Shown here in pieces: positions 11,701-21,335 of a stretch of 40,692 nt of DNA. The DNA comes from Chromera velia. Taxonomy: Eukaryota; Sar; Chromeraceae. The position numbers and the translations under genes were made by a program. The stretch is from contig JAHBMJ010005791.1 of NCBI GenBank assembly GCA_018398765.1, positions 1 through 40,692 on the forward strand, given 5' to 3'. The notes under the pieces were generated by a model, which searched no databases, was not told where the DNA came from, and worked only from the letters and a program-made list of their open reading frames with translations. Positions within the stretch are counted from its first letter, which is position 1; each line of letters starts with the position of its first letter.

Positions 11701-12520
11701 CCCCTCCCCCCCCGTGTGCAAAGGCAGGACGAGTAGAAGACCTACGCATCTCGTCTCTCCCTCTGGATGCCTTCAGAGGCCCCCCCCTATTTGGGCCAAT
11801 GTCACCGAACCCGATGCTTCCGTGGGAGGTCGGGCGGGGAATCCAGGGCCTTTCCCCTGCCGGGGTCTTGGGCCCTCCCGGTGTAGAAGGGGGGGGCGCA
11901 AAGTCAACAATTCTGTCCTCTTCATCCCGCACACCCACAAGAGCGGGCCGGCCCCGAAAAGAGAGGCCCTTCCCCCCCGACCCCACAGTGTCGCCTGGTC
12001 CCCCCCCGCCTGCACCGAAATTAAAACTGACCAACGTCTCACCCGACCCTGGGGGCTGCAGTTGGGACCGTCGACGGGTCCTTGAACCCCCCATGACCAG
12101 CGTCTGACCCTTCTCCTGCTGTGGTACGTCATCAAACCACTGACGTCGGACCGATATTTTAGAGGAGGTCCCATCAAGCAGATTTTGCCCTCTCGAAGTT
12201 CCTCCGAGGACCCTCGGTCGGACCCCGGCAGAGGAGGCTGACTGATCTGAAGGGCTGCTGTCTGCAGCAGTGTGGCTTCCTCTCAGGGGGGGAAAAAGGG
12301 TATCTCTCCCCCCTCCTCCACCGAGAATTGACTGCCCAGTCAAACCCAGAACGCCTCTCGATTGGGTGTCTCCAAATTTGGCACTCCCCCTCAACCCGTC
12401 CCTCTCCCTCGAGGGCGTTCTCCTCTGACTGCCAGACATTTCAAAGGAATTTTTCCTGGAAGTTCGCCCATACAGACTCTGCTGAAACTCCCCCCCTCTT
12501 GAAGACGATTCGTCTGTCAT
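8208..12520 (-). CDS. MAPKKK-like (STE11/MEKK/NPK1-type) protein kinase, 819 aa, five exons
   Basis: Serine/threonine kinase of MAP kinase kinase kinase type, expected to phosphorylate a MAPKK. Exons in coding order: 12520-10714, 10386-10194, 9803-9688, 9112-8865, 8303-8208. All introns are GT-AG and phases close exactly to 820 codons. Residues 1-525 are Ser/Pro/Gly-rich and probably disordered. The kinase domain covers about 534-815. It has glycine loop GAGSFG (541-546), VAVK with catalytic Lys563, likely alphaC Glu584, HRDLKGGN (His666), DFG (686-688) and the P+1/APE segment GTSYWLAPE (Glu714 of APE). It ends with a subdomain XI-like [11 protein letters not shown]. All catalytic residues are present, so I predict an active kinase. 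GTSYWLAPE replaces the usual GTPYWMAPE. Introns hold AC and G-run microsatellites. The first intron falls inside HIVRYL|G, a site shared with both kinase domains of the gene at 21336. Confidence 0.93.
8757..8840. repeat. (AC)n tract followed by a long G run and an AG tract
   Basis: A CA dinucleotide tract (8757-8789) is followed by about 15 consecutive G residues and then AG repeats. It lies within the last intron (8304-8864) of the minus-strand kinase gene. Confidence 0.9.
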
Positions 12521-13220
12521 TCAAATCATTTGTCTAATTACACAATTAATGTTGCTGAGAGATGCATGTATATATGTATATTTACACGTACACAAACCGA
12601 AAGTCTATATATTGCTGTGCTGCTGCACATGACCGTGCCGTCCGGCGCACTCCAGTGTCTAAGTAAGAAATTCTGTCACACCAGGAAAACCCATCGTTTG
12701 ATTGTGGACTCACTGAAGCAAATCCGAGACTATCAAAGTTAAGTTTCCACAATTAATTAATTTAAGTTTCTGCATGTTCATATATATATATATATATATC
12801 GTCATGTTCGCTCGATATTGTGCGCGCGTAATTGCCGCGCGCGCGTAACGTGACAAAAGGCCGCGTTGCCAAAACGATCGCTGGCTGCATGTCGCCATGA
12901 GCGCGCGAGAAATGCGAGCGCAAATTAGCGCTTTTTTTTTGCAAAAAAAAAAGATCTCGCGAGAGTCGATCGATCGATCGATCGATCGCGTTAATTTCGA
13001 TCAAATGCATGGCAGTTCACCCTAGCTATAGCTTGCTTACAATGTATGGAGCTTCTCGATCCGACCCCATCCTGTCCTGCCACTGTCAAATGTTCTGACA
13101 CGTCCTTTCAGTGCTTCACCACAATCTTTGTGTTCTGCGTCGAGGATAGCGCATCGTATATATACTCAGCGACTTTCGTTCTCCACCCGTGCGCTTCCAC
13201 ACAAATTAGAGTGCGTGAAG
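12521..13220. promoter_or_regulatory. 700-bp divergent intergenic region between two start codons
   Basis: This is the only space between the ATG of the minus-strand kinase (12520) and the ATG of the plus-strand gene (13221), so it must hold both upstream regions. It contains a (TA)n tract (12780-12799) and CG-rich alternating blocks around 12820-12850. It also holds a perfect T9-GC-A9 palindrome near 12932-12951, TCGCGA at about 12957, and a GATC/ATCG run at 12966-12989. No canonical TATA box can be chosen with confidence among the TA repeats. Regulatory function is inferred from position. Confidence 0.5.
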
Positions 13221-15110
13221 ATGGGCGGGACTCCCTCAACTCCGAATGCCCCCGTGGACATTCTCAATCTGCGCTGCGGCGAGGATGGTACTCTGGACAC
13301 TCGATACCGTCAGTTATATAGTATGAGAGAGAGAAAAGAAGGGTGTGTGAGCAGCAAATGGGTGATAAATGATAACGCAGGCTGCATGCTGTTAGTGCGC
13401 CCTTTGTCTAGCTGTGAGAATGCAAGTGCGAGCTTCAGTCCAATGTTGACACACACCAGACGGTATGACGCTGCATTTTTGGCTGCTGCTGCTGCGGCTT
13501 CTCCCAGCGGTACAGACGCATTTATGTTCTGACGAGCGAAATATATATATATATATATATATACATGCATCTCTTCAATTAATGTTGCCTCACGTTTCCT
13601 TGCCCTATATAGCTGTGTATGGATTTGACTGCATGTACCGTACCGTCTGCAGGTGCCTTGAATTTCGACGCCTCGGTATCCAACAGAGAGTCACTGGGGG
13701 CATCGGAAGGGGACGCGGACTGGGAATGGGAACTTCTGCCTGAATCCCCGACTCCCCCCCCCGATCCCCCCACGCGAACCCTTGGCCTCACCAAGAAATT
13801 TTCATCGGCTCCCACCCGTCCCACTCGTCGTCGTCGAGCGAACTTCTCTCGTGTGCCCCTTACAGGAATCAAGGAGGAAGGAGAGTTAGAGATGGAGGCA
13901 GAGGAGACAAAAAGAAAGACTCAGTTGGAGGGGGCCCTCTCAGACTGTCCCTCACTTGAAACCATCAAGTCTGCAGACCCCATCTCGGCATGCGATCTTC
14001 TTCTCAGCCCTCCCAGTCAGATCCCCCAAGGACACCTGGCAGAACGTTGGCAAGTCTTCCTGACCTCTGTGAGGTCCACGCTCTCAAACCAAACGAAGTC
14101 ACAGCTGGAATGGGTGGGACATGATCTGTGGGCCCTTCGTGACATTGTCAAGAGGACCTCAGAGTCCCCCCTCTCCTCCAATCTGGAAAAAACCGTTCGT
14201 GGGTTCATCGCAAAAGTTATCGGGGCACTGCCACAAAAGTTATCGTGGGATGACCCGTACAAGTGCCAAGTGGATTCTTCAGATGTTTTCGAAGAGGACG
14301 CGTATTTGCTAACAGTTATGACCTCGCCCAATAGAGACTCCAGTGCTCCGGTGAGTTAAGTGGCTTCACTCTTAGACGAGAAGTAGTGTTTCTACTCTCT
14401 CTCGATCCGGAATGGTAGAGCAAATCGTGTATGACGTGCAACTGCCTTCCTCCCAATCCTTCTCTTTCAGTGAAGCTGTGACTTCACGTGTATGTGTTCA
14501 TGTGTGTATGTACGCGTATGTGTGGAGAAGCACAGGTATAGAGATATGCATGCTTGCGTGTTTGTGTGTATTTGTCACTCTGTGTTGCTTGTCTCTTCTA
14601 CGGCCAATCGATTTATCCGTTGAACGACGACTTGCGTCTTATAAGAATCTGCATCTCAGGGTGTCATACAAGAGCAATTTTCATGACCCCCACCAGTTTG
14701 CAAGAGAAAGAGTAGATGCGTAGTGAAGGTAGATTACAAATTGAATCTGGCCGCAATAAGTCATTCAGGCTGTATTGACATGCTTGCAATCATCACATAT
14801 TTCTCATGCAAGGCATGCACAGGCTTTATGCCCTGCCTGGTCCTCGTGTTCAACTTGTCTTCTCCTTGTCTACCTCTCTTGCTCTCTCTGTACGTACATA
14901 CAGAAAATCAGGGAGTCGAGAATTCCCTTTCAGCCGAGAGTGGAGCACCCCCCTCAGGCCAACATCTTAGACCTTGTTGCTGGATGGTCTCTGCCGAAGG
15001 GATCTCTGCCTCTCTGGGCAGGGACTTGCTGCAGGCCTCCCCGAGCCGTTGGCAACACGCACCTGATGGACTTTATTGTTGGCTGGTCGCTTCCTCGGAG
15101 ACCTAGCTAG
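13221..15110 (+). CDS. Unrecognised protein of about 334 aa, possible N-myristoylation signal, three exons
   Basis: Exons 13221-13320, 13653-14350 and 14904-15110. Splice phases (1, 0) agree and the second donor is consensus GTGAGT. The protein begins MGGTPSTP, which fits the M-G-x-x-x-S/T pattern for N-myristoylation and would suggest membrane attachment. Residues about 34-160 are acidic and Pro-rich with a basic TRPTRRRR patch. Residues about 160-235 look like an alpha-helical domain with regularly spaced hydrophobics. The third exon encodes two copies of a motif of the form L/M-D-L/F-V/I-x-G-W-S-L-P. I recognise no family. The last exon is the least certain part: reading through the second donor would instead stop two codons later, and further exons could follow (see 15428-15652). 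Confidence 0.6.
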
Positions 15111-15427
15111 GCACAGCTCTCTCTCTGACGGACCCCCCATGTCATGCAGAGAGAGAGGGAGGGAGAGAGAATATGCGGGGCAATTTCTTCGTCCAACTGC
15201 CGGTTCCCCTGTCTGCCTGTCTGTCTGTCTGTCTGTGTGTGTCAGTCAGTTTGACTGGCTGTCTGGCTCACGGAAACAGGGAAGAAGGAAGAGTCGGAGA
15301 GACCTGCAGGGAAAAGAGGAATGATGAGTCCAATGAGCTCTGCAAGGAGTCCTTCAAAACATTTAAAGGATGGAAGAAAGGAAGTACGGCGGGAGGGAGG
15401 GAGGGAGGGAAGGGAGCTGTATGCAGG

Positions 15428-15652
15428 GGTGTGTATCCTTTCTGGTTTGGTTTTGTCCTCCACTCGATACCGGTCAGTAAATTCCAGGTGGGGGGTTCTT
15501 CCAGTTGCCTATCCTGTGTTCTTTCCTCCCCCGATGGCCTTTACCATCCGTCAGCAGTAGCAGCAGTCGCTTCACAACGTGTTCTGTGATGCATACGAGG
15601 ACGAAGAAACTGATAAACAAGCGCAAGCAAACAGATTCAAAAGAGGAGGAAG
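15428..15652 (+). CDS. Two possible short exons of an unassigned plus-strand gene
   Basis: Segment one (about 15428-15472) reads GVYPFWFGFVLHSIP after a TGCAG and ends at a GTCAGT donor. Segment two (15561-15652) reads QQSLHNVFCDAYEDEETDKQ and onward to RFKRGGR, and ends at a good GTGAGA donor. Joined in phase 0 they give one continuous frame. Both have protein-like codon use and stand out from flanking simple sequence. They could be later exons of the gene starting at 13221 or part of a separate gene. I could not find the next exon, and no domain is recognised. Confidence 0.25.
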
Positions 15653-18350
15653 GTGAGACACGTGTCTGGACTCTCATCAAACAAACGCATCGATGAGGAG
15701 ATCTTCGGCACTAGAGTACGCGATTCTGTTCCGTCCACCTCCCCTCTCTCGGAGCTTTTGCTCCTTTCTACCATTTGCTCCTTCCTTCTTCCTTGCTTCC
15801 TCTCGCTGACCGTTTGCAAAATAAACGAATGGCGGGGGAAATTAAATGAAAAGAGGAGAGCATCTTACCGTAGAAGAAAAGAAGGGGGGGCCAAAAACAA
15901 AGGAAAAAGACAAATGAGAGCACCCACCGAATAAAGTGATGCAATGCAGAGAGCCCAGAGATAAGATGGGGGCTTCCAAAGAGAAAGGAAGAAAGAAGGT
16001 CGCTCGATGCATGGCAGGTCGGGATCAATTTTCTAGCATGGCCGTGTTGTCTTCCCACCCTCTTGAAGGAATGTAGACGCGCACATGTTCAAAGAAGGAG
16101 TCGAAAAAAAAAACCTGGTGAAGATCAAAGGACACTCTGCATACCTGTCCTCGCCTTGTGAACCGATTGTCGTACAGGGTGAAAGCAAAGGGCAAAGATT
16201 TTATGATTCGACCAGCCAAACGACGTCAGGCATGCCAACATACTGCAATAAGAAGAGAGGGGGACACCGCCTGATAAATTGGTTTCAGTACAGCCGCTTT
16301 TCTTGAAATTCGAACGACATGAATGCACATGCAATTTTATTAAAAGGTGCTCCAACAAATCGATTCGAACAATCAATGACCATGCAAACGGTCGATCGAT
16401 GTACAACTTTCACCCGTCTTTTTCGATCGATCTGTTGACTTCTTCGATTATTCTTGAGGAGGGAAGGGGGGCTTAGGGGCGGTCTTTGGATCGAGGGTGC
16501 ATGCATGTCATTTGCCGGCAGCTTCGCGCACTCTCTCGTGCTGCGGTGTGTTTGTGCGATCGATCGATCGATCGATCAGTCAAATGAAGTCAGTCTGGTG
16601 GCCTGCCGGGGCGTTGGTCTGGATTGAGCGAGGAGAGGTCCATGCATCTCGGCATTCCGGCACCGCATAAGGGGAGCATGCGTGTGTGAACCTCTGGGGG
16701 GGGCGGGGAGAGGAAGTGCAAGAACAAAGAAAAATAGAACCACGGGACACAAAAAAAGTCCAACAGAGAGAAGCTGGGGAAGAGACAAAGAGAGCTCCGT
16801 TGCAAGAGACTCATGAAAGTAGAGAGGGCAAGAAGGAGAGAGCAGCAACAGGAGGGCAGGAAGAAAAGAAGACATTCGTGCAGCTTTCCTTTCTCTCTTT
16901 CTTCTTTTAGCACACTCACATCTTCAGCAGTATGTCTTATTGACCGTCTTCATTTGTTTTCTTTGAATTCCTTTTTGCCAATGTGCCTGTGTGGAGTCCG
17001 ATTTTGCAGTTTGCATCATGTCTTTTTGTCTTTTTCTTTTTACCTTTCCCCCACCAATAGGTAAGCTGTGCGGTCTGCCTGCCGTTCAACATTTCTTTTT
17101 TTTTTCAGAAAGTCCAAATTTGATCCTGCATGTCTCTTTGTTTCTTCTGTCCTGTCGGTGAATGAGCGATCGAATTGTGCTGCGGGGATAGCCTGAGAGC
17201 CGGAGTCGTTCGCCTTTGTTTTGTTCTTTTTTTTAATTATATTCTGGGCATAACTTGGAATCATGTGGGATCTGCATGTGCCCACACAGGTGCCCCTAAA
17301 GAGCTCGCCCAGCAACTCGGTAATTTTTTTTTCCCGTTGTGGTCCCACGATCTGCTTTCTGTTTTGCTCTATCTGCCTGTCAGTGTGGGTTCTCGTCTGT
17401 GTGTCTGTAAAAAAGGAAGGGGAGAAAACAGTGGAGTGCAGAATCTCCTTTCAATTTCATCCGCACTGATCAAATGATTCTTTCTGTTCTCCAAGTTGAC
17501 CGAGAATCGTGCACCTCGATCTACTTTGGATCGTTCTAAGAAGAAAGATAAGAAAGAACTCGTCGATCATGTATGCAATTAACTTTCTTAGCTGCCGTCT
17601 TTGGGTGGGGTACAGGAAGTGCATGACAAACAGATAAAGAGAGCAGCTACAGGAAGGGAGTGAATGACGACTCGTTGTCTCCACGTGGCCTCTTTTCTTT
17701 TGGTTGAGCCGGTACCTCTGTCGGTGATGATGTAAAATGGCCACGCGATAAGAAATGGACTGGTAGAGTGAAAAGAAAGTCTGAAAGATGATCGCTCTTA
17801 TATCGTTATTCCAGCCTCAGCCCTCTGGCGGGTATGAGGGCGGTAGAGGGCGGTAGAGGAGTGTCTAGCCAAATTAGCGTGATTTCGTGTTGTCGTGTGT
17901 GAATGGGTCAATGCGCTAGGTTAACAAACCAACATTACATGTCATGCCCCGTAGTTGGCCAGAGCCTAAGTAGTGGCTCACCAGCTTTAACCGCCTCAAT
18001 TCAATTTCATATATAGTTCAGGGGGTGATTTAAAAGAAAACATAGATATAAATCATATAGATAAAAAAAAGTTTTCTTTTTTTTAATTTAAAAAATCTAA
18101 TGCACGGCCTAGCATCTATCGGATCAGCCTCCTAGTTAGCCTCACACATTGATTGATTTTTGATTGATTGATTACACATGCAACATTATATCTAACCTCA
18201 TATAACATCATTATTATATACTAGTAACATGATGTAAATCAACGTCGATTCAATAACAGTTACTATACATAGAGAAACAACCAAAAGTCATGCGAACTAT
18301 CACTCAGTTATGCCACTGCATGTGTGCCATTCATGACAATTTCATACATA
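15653..18350. other. Mostly non-coding region with low-complexity tracts
   Basis: Poly-purine and poly-pyrimidine stretches, a GATC/ATCG run at 16556-16579 and TGCATGCA at 16498-16505. On the minus strand there are coding-looking scraps. One is a segment after an acceptor-like TTGCAG near 16248, reading YVGMPDVVWLVES and then a stop. Another is an open frame 16025-16219 ending VYIPSRGWEDNTAMLEN. Neither could be joined to a gene, so I leave them as possible exons or decay products. Confidence 0.3.
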
Positions 18351-18587
18351 GTACGGTTAGGAGTAATTCGGTCATAGTAGTATGATAGTACTAAGTGTTG
18401 TTCATATTAATAATAAATGTTTCTTTGATGTAACACCAGTTATTTTGTTTTATACCACTAATCACTAACACTAACTAACTAACTATTCAGGAATAAAACT
18501 AATAAAAAAAATCTTTTTATTGTTTTAAAATGTAAACAAATATCAAAGCAACACAACTACCAAAGTAGTGGTTACTCCTAACCATAC
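18351..18587. mobile_element. Small fold-back candidate with 16-bp inverted ends
   Basis: GTACGGTTAGGAGTAA at 18351-18366 is the reverse complement of 18572-18587 with one mismatch. The 205-bp interior is AT-rich and non-coding, and only weakly self-complementary. This fits a degraded MITE in an AT-rich segment (about 17990-18600). A chance inverted repeat is possible. Confidence 0.35.
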
Positions 18588-19437
18588 TGTTGCGCTAAAG
18601 GGATCGGCGTCATGACGGCGTGAAGAAGCATTCGAGCAGCACTGACTAGAGCACTGATCGAGACTAGGATCGAGAGCATACTTGAACAATGAACAAGGAT
18701 GCGACGCCTAGTGCAACGCAAGCTGCATGCATGATTGAGACACTCAAGATACAAGACCAGAACCCCAAAGGAAGAAAAGAAGAAAGAACGGTCCACCATA
18801 TGACCGTTTGCCAACCCACCATATGGCGGCAGGTCTCTCACGCTCTCTCTACCTCAACAGCAATGAAAGTGGAGGGGGCTTGCCGAAACATCCCTGGTCA
18901 GGGGACTTCATAACGGTGGTGCAGACCCGCATTGCTGACCGCGCAAGGCACAAGGCACTCGGAGTAGCACTTTGACCCCACCCTCATCACTACGCAGCGA
19001 GCCACCTGCCGGCATGGTGTATATGCATCAGTCTTGCCACGACCCTTGCATGAAGAGTCAAGCGACCGAAAACATACAACTCGAAGAACCAACATGTATA
19101 GGAGACATGTGGCCAACGATACCATACTCACCCTCAAACGTTCACGCCGTTTCACTGGTGTCCTCAAGAGCGTGAGAAGACCAAAAAGACAGAAAGAAAG
19201 GGGAACTGACGCATCTTTTTCTGACCATACCACGATCCTCTGGGCTGTTGCATGCGCACGGACGGACGGACGGACGGACGATCAATCAAGGTGTATGCAG
19301 AAAGCAAAGGAGCATAACTGCATGCGAAGGGACTGAGGAAAAAGAGAACCCAACCAAACTTGAAAGGAACAGAGTGAGGCTTCCATTTGATCGCATGCCC
19401 TTCGATCGATTCTCTCTTCGTTCGGTCCTTCACTCTA

Positions 19438-20342
19438 TCAGTCATGCGGTCCAAGCCTTGCCGGCCGGAGACCATCGAAGGTCTTCTTGAAGTTCCACCA
19501 CTCAATGACCTTGGAGAAGAGCGCAGCGGCAGTAGAGATGCGGACGTTGCGATGCTATGCAGGATGTCCAATCGATCCAACTCCATGCAACGAGACGTCT
19601 TTCGAAGTTCTGCTCACTCCGAATGGGGTTCAGAAAGGAGACAGGGGAGAAGGATGCAAGTAGTGCACAGCGATGTCCCTTAAAGTCTCTCGTAGAACGG
19701 GAAGGCGTACTCTGTCTGCAGAAGAGAAAGCCAAGGAAGGAGTTCACCTCAAAGAGCGATGAGGGTCTGTTGGTCATTCTCATGAGCAAGAAGAGGTGGG
19801 CAGTGTCAGTACTCCTTGTCTTCTCGTTTTTAGCCATCTTTGGCCACCTCCTTGCACAATGATGACTACATTGTTCTCTTTGTGGTTCAGATGCACCTCC
19901 TCGTTGACAATCCATTCTCGAGCTGCTGCAAGTCAGAGACAGGAAAAGAAAGAGGCACAAGAGGAAGAAGACAGCGACTGTGACTCGGAAGAAAAGAGAC
20001 CGGAGACACCCATCTGGACAGATACAGAGAAGAAACCCTCCAGAAGAAAAGGGGATCACTCAGCCTTTGTATCTCAAAAGGCAGAAGTCCAAACGAACCA
20101 CGATTTAGATTGGAGACAGAGGAGACAAGAAAGAGAGAAAAGAAAGCTGATGACACACCGGTAGGGCTCTCCGTCATCCGTCCTTGGGATGGGACCAGAA
20201 CATGCCTGCTCTTCACAGAGGGCTCAGGACGCTTTCTGCATCTTCTCTTGCACGTTCTTGGCGGCAGACTGAGCAGATCAATAGAGTGAAGAGACTCCAG
20301 CACATTCTTCTTAATTGACCAATCACGTCTCCTCAACGCCAT
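19438..20342 (-). CDS. Possible four-exon gene for an unrecognised basic protein of 141 aa
   Basis: Assembled by eye from coding-looking minus-strand pieces: 20342-20159, 19925-19848, 19715-19669 and 19554-19438. Every junction is GT-AG and phases (1, 1, 0) close exactly to 142 codons ending in TGA. The product starts MALRRRDWSIKKN, has a Cys/Arg/Lys-rich patch at about residues 29-38, and continues with EWIVNEEVHLNHKENNVVII. It ends KVIEWWNFKKTFDGLRPARL plus GPHD. The last exon's codon use is strongly protein-like. Weak points are the non-consensus donors (GTGGCC, GTGCAC), short introns (114-233 nt) and overlapping alternative frames. One of these is a minus-strand segment SAAKNVQEKMQKAS after an acceptor near 20269. 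No family recognised. Confidence 0.3.
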
Positions 20343-20779
20343 GGCAAGTTCTTCGGGACTTCGTTAGACATGACGGCAGGTCAAGCCCAGGAGTCCTCCT
20401 GTTGCGTCTCATGTTTGGTGAGAATGCCATGAAAGCGAACATCCTTCACCGGGATAGGGAAATGAAACTTTGAGAGGAGACAGAGACTCCGAAGTGTTGC
20501 ACTAAGTGCAAGGACAAGAATCGCAAGGAAATGATTGAATGAGCGCTTGGTTGCTTCGCGTTGCCTCCCCACAGCAATCCTTTGCGCTCTTTTCCCTTCC
20601 AACTTTGAAGTGATGTGGTATTGGTCAACTCTGTCTTTCCAAATTGCAGAACTGCCTAGAGAACTGCAGGAAGGTAGCATGAAAACGTTTGCATGCACTG
20701 CATGAGTCAGACTGAAAGATATATCGATATGTGATCGATCGACTCGTGAATTTTGTGAAAATTTACTGCGTGCGAACAA

Positions 20780-21127
20780 GTCAGAAAAGGGAATTTGTAC
20801 TGGTTAAAGGTTTAGAAAAGAGCCCCCTCAGCTGACTTTTACGGGGCCAAAAACTTTTTTTCGCGCGATCGCAACAAGCCGAGGCCCCCATCGGAAAAAA
20901 AGCTAGGAATTGCAATGCAGCCATGCATGCACTGCATCAGCTAGGGCCGTGGCATGCCGTGGCCACCGAGCCGCACAATTGTAAAAAATCCTTCATTCAG
21001 TCGGAGTGCCATGCAGTGAGCGCGCAAAACGAGCGAAAAAGCTGCAGATTTTTTTCGTGAATTATTCTAATATATATATATATATATATTTACGTATATA
21101 TACACGAACATGAATTGAATCGATCTT

Positions 21128-21163
<36 letters not shown>

Positions 21164-21335
21164 CTGTACGTCTTAATTGATGAAAATCCGCGTCGGTATG
21201 GTACGTGACATCGGAGAGTCCTTCTTTCTTCAGACTGCTTTGTTACAATAAACAGCTTTCTGCAGAATGATGTGTGTAGACATGATGGGACTTCTTACCT
21301 GTACATAATCTTTTGGTGCATGTAACGAATCGATA
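20780..21335 (+). promoter_or_regulatory. Upstream region of the tandem-kinase gene
   Basis: It contains TGCATGCA (20924-20931), a CGCGCGATCGC block near 20862, a short GAGCGCGC/AACGAGCG stretch near 21020, and two long (TA)n tracts (about 21069-21090 and 21131-21162). The same kinds of element (CG-rich palindromes next to TA repeats) lie upstream of the paralogous kinase gene at 12521-13000. No transcription start can be placed. Confidence 0.4.

Noticed and set aside
11124-12107. 327-codon plus-strand open frame
   Set aside because: Antisense shadow of exon 1 of the minus-strand kinase. It is Pro/Ser-rich with no domain, while the minus strand carries the kinase gene.
21069-21162. TA tracts as TATA boxes
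   Set aside because: They are long microsatellites, as also found inside introns (13543-13562), so no specific TATA element can be claimed.
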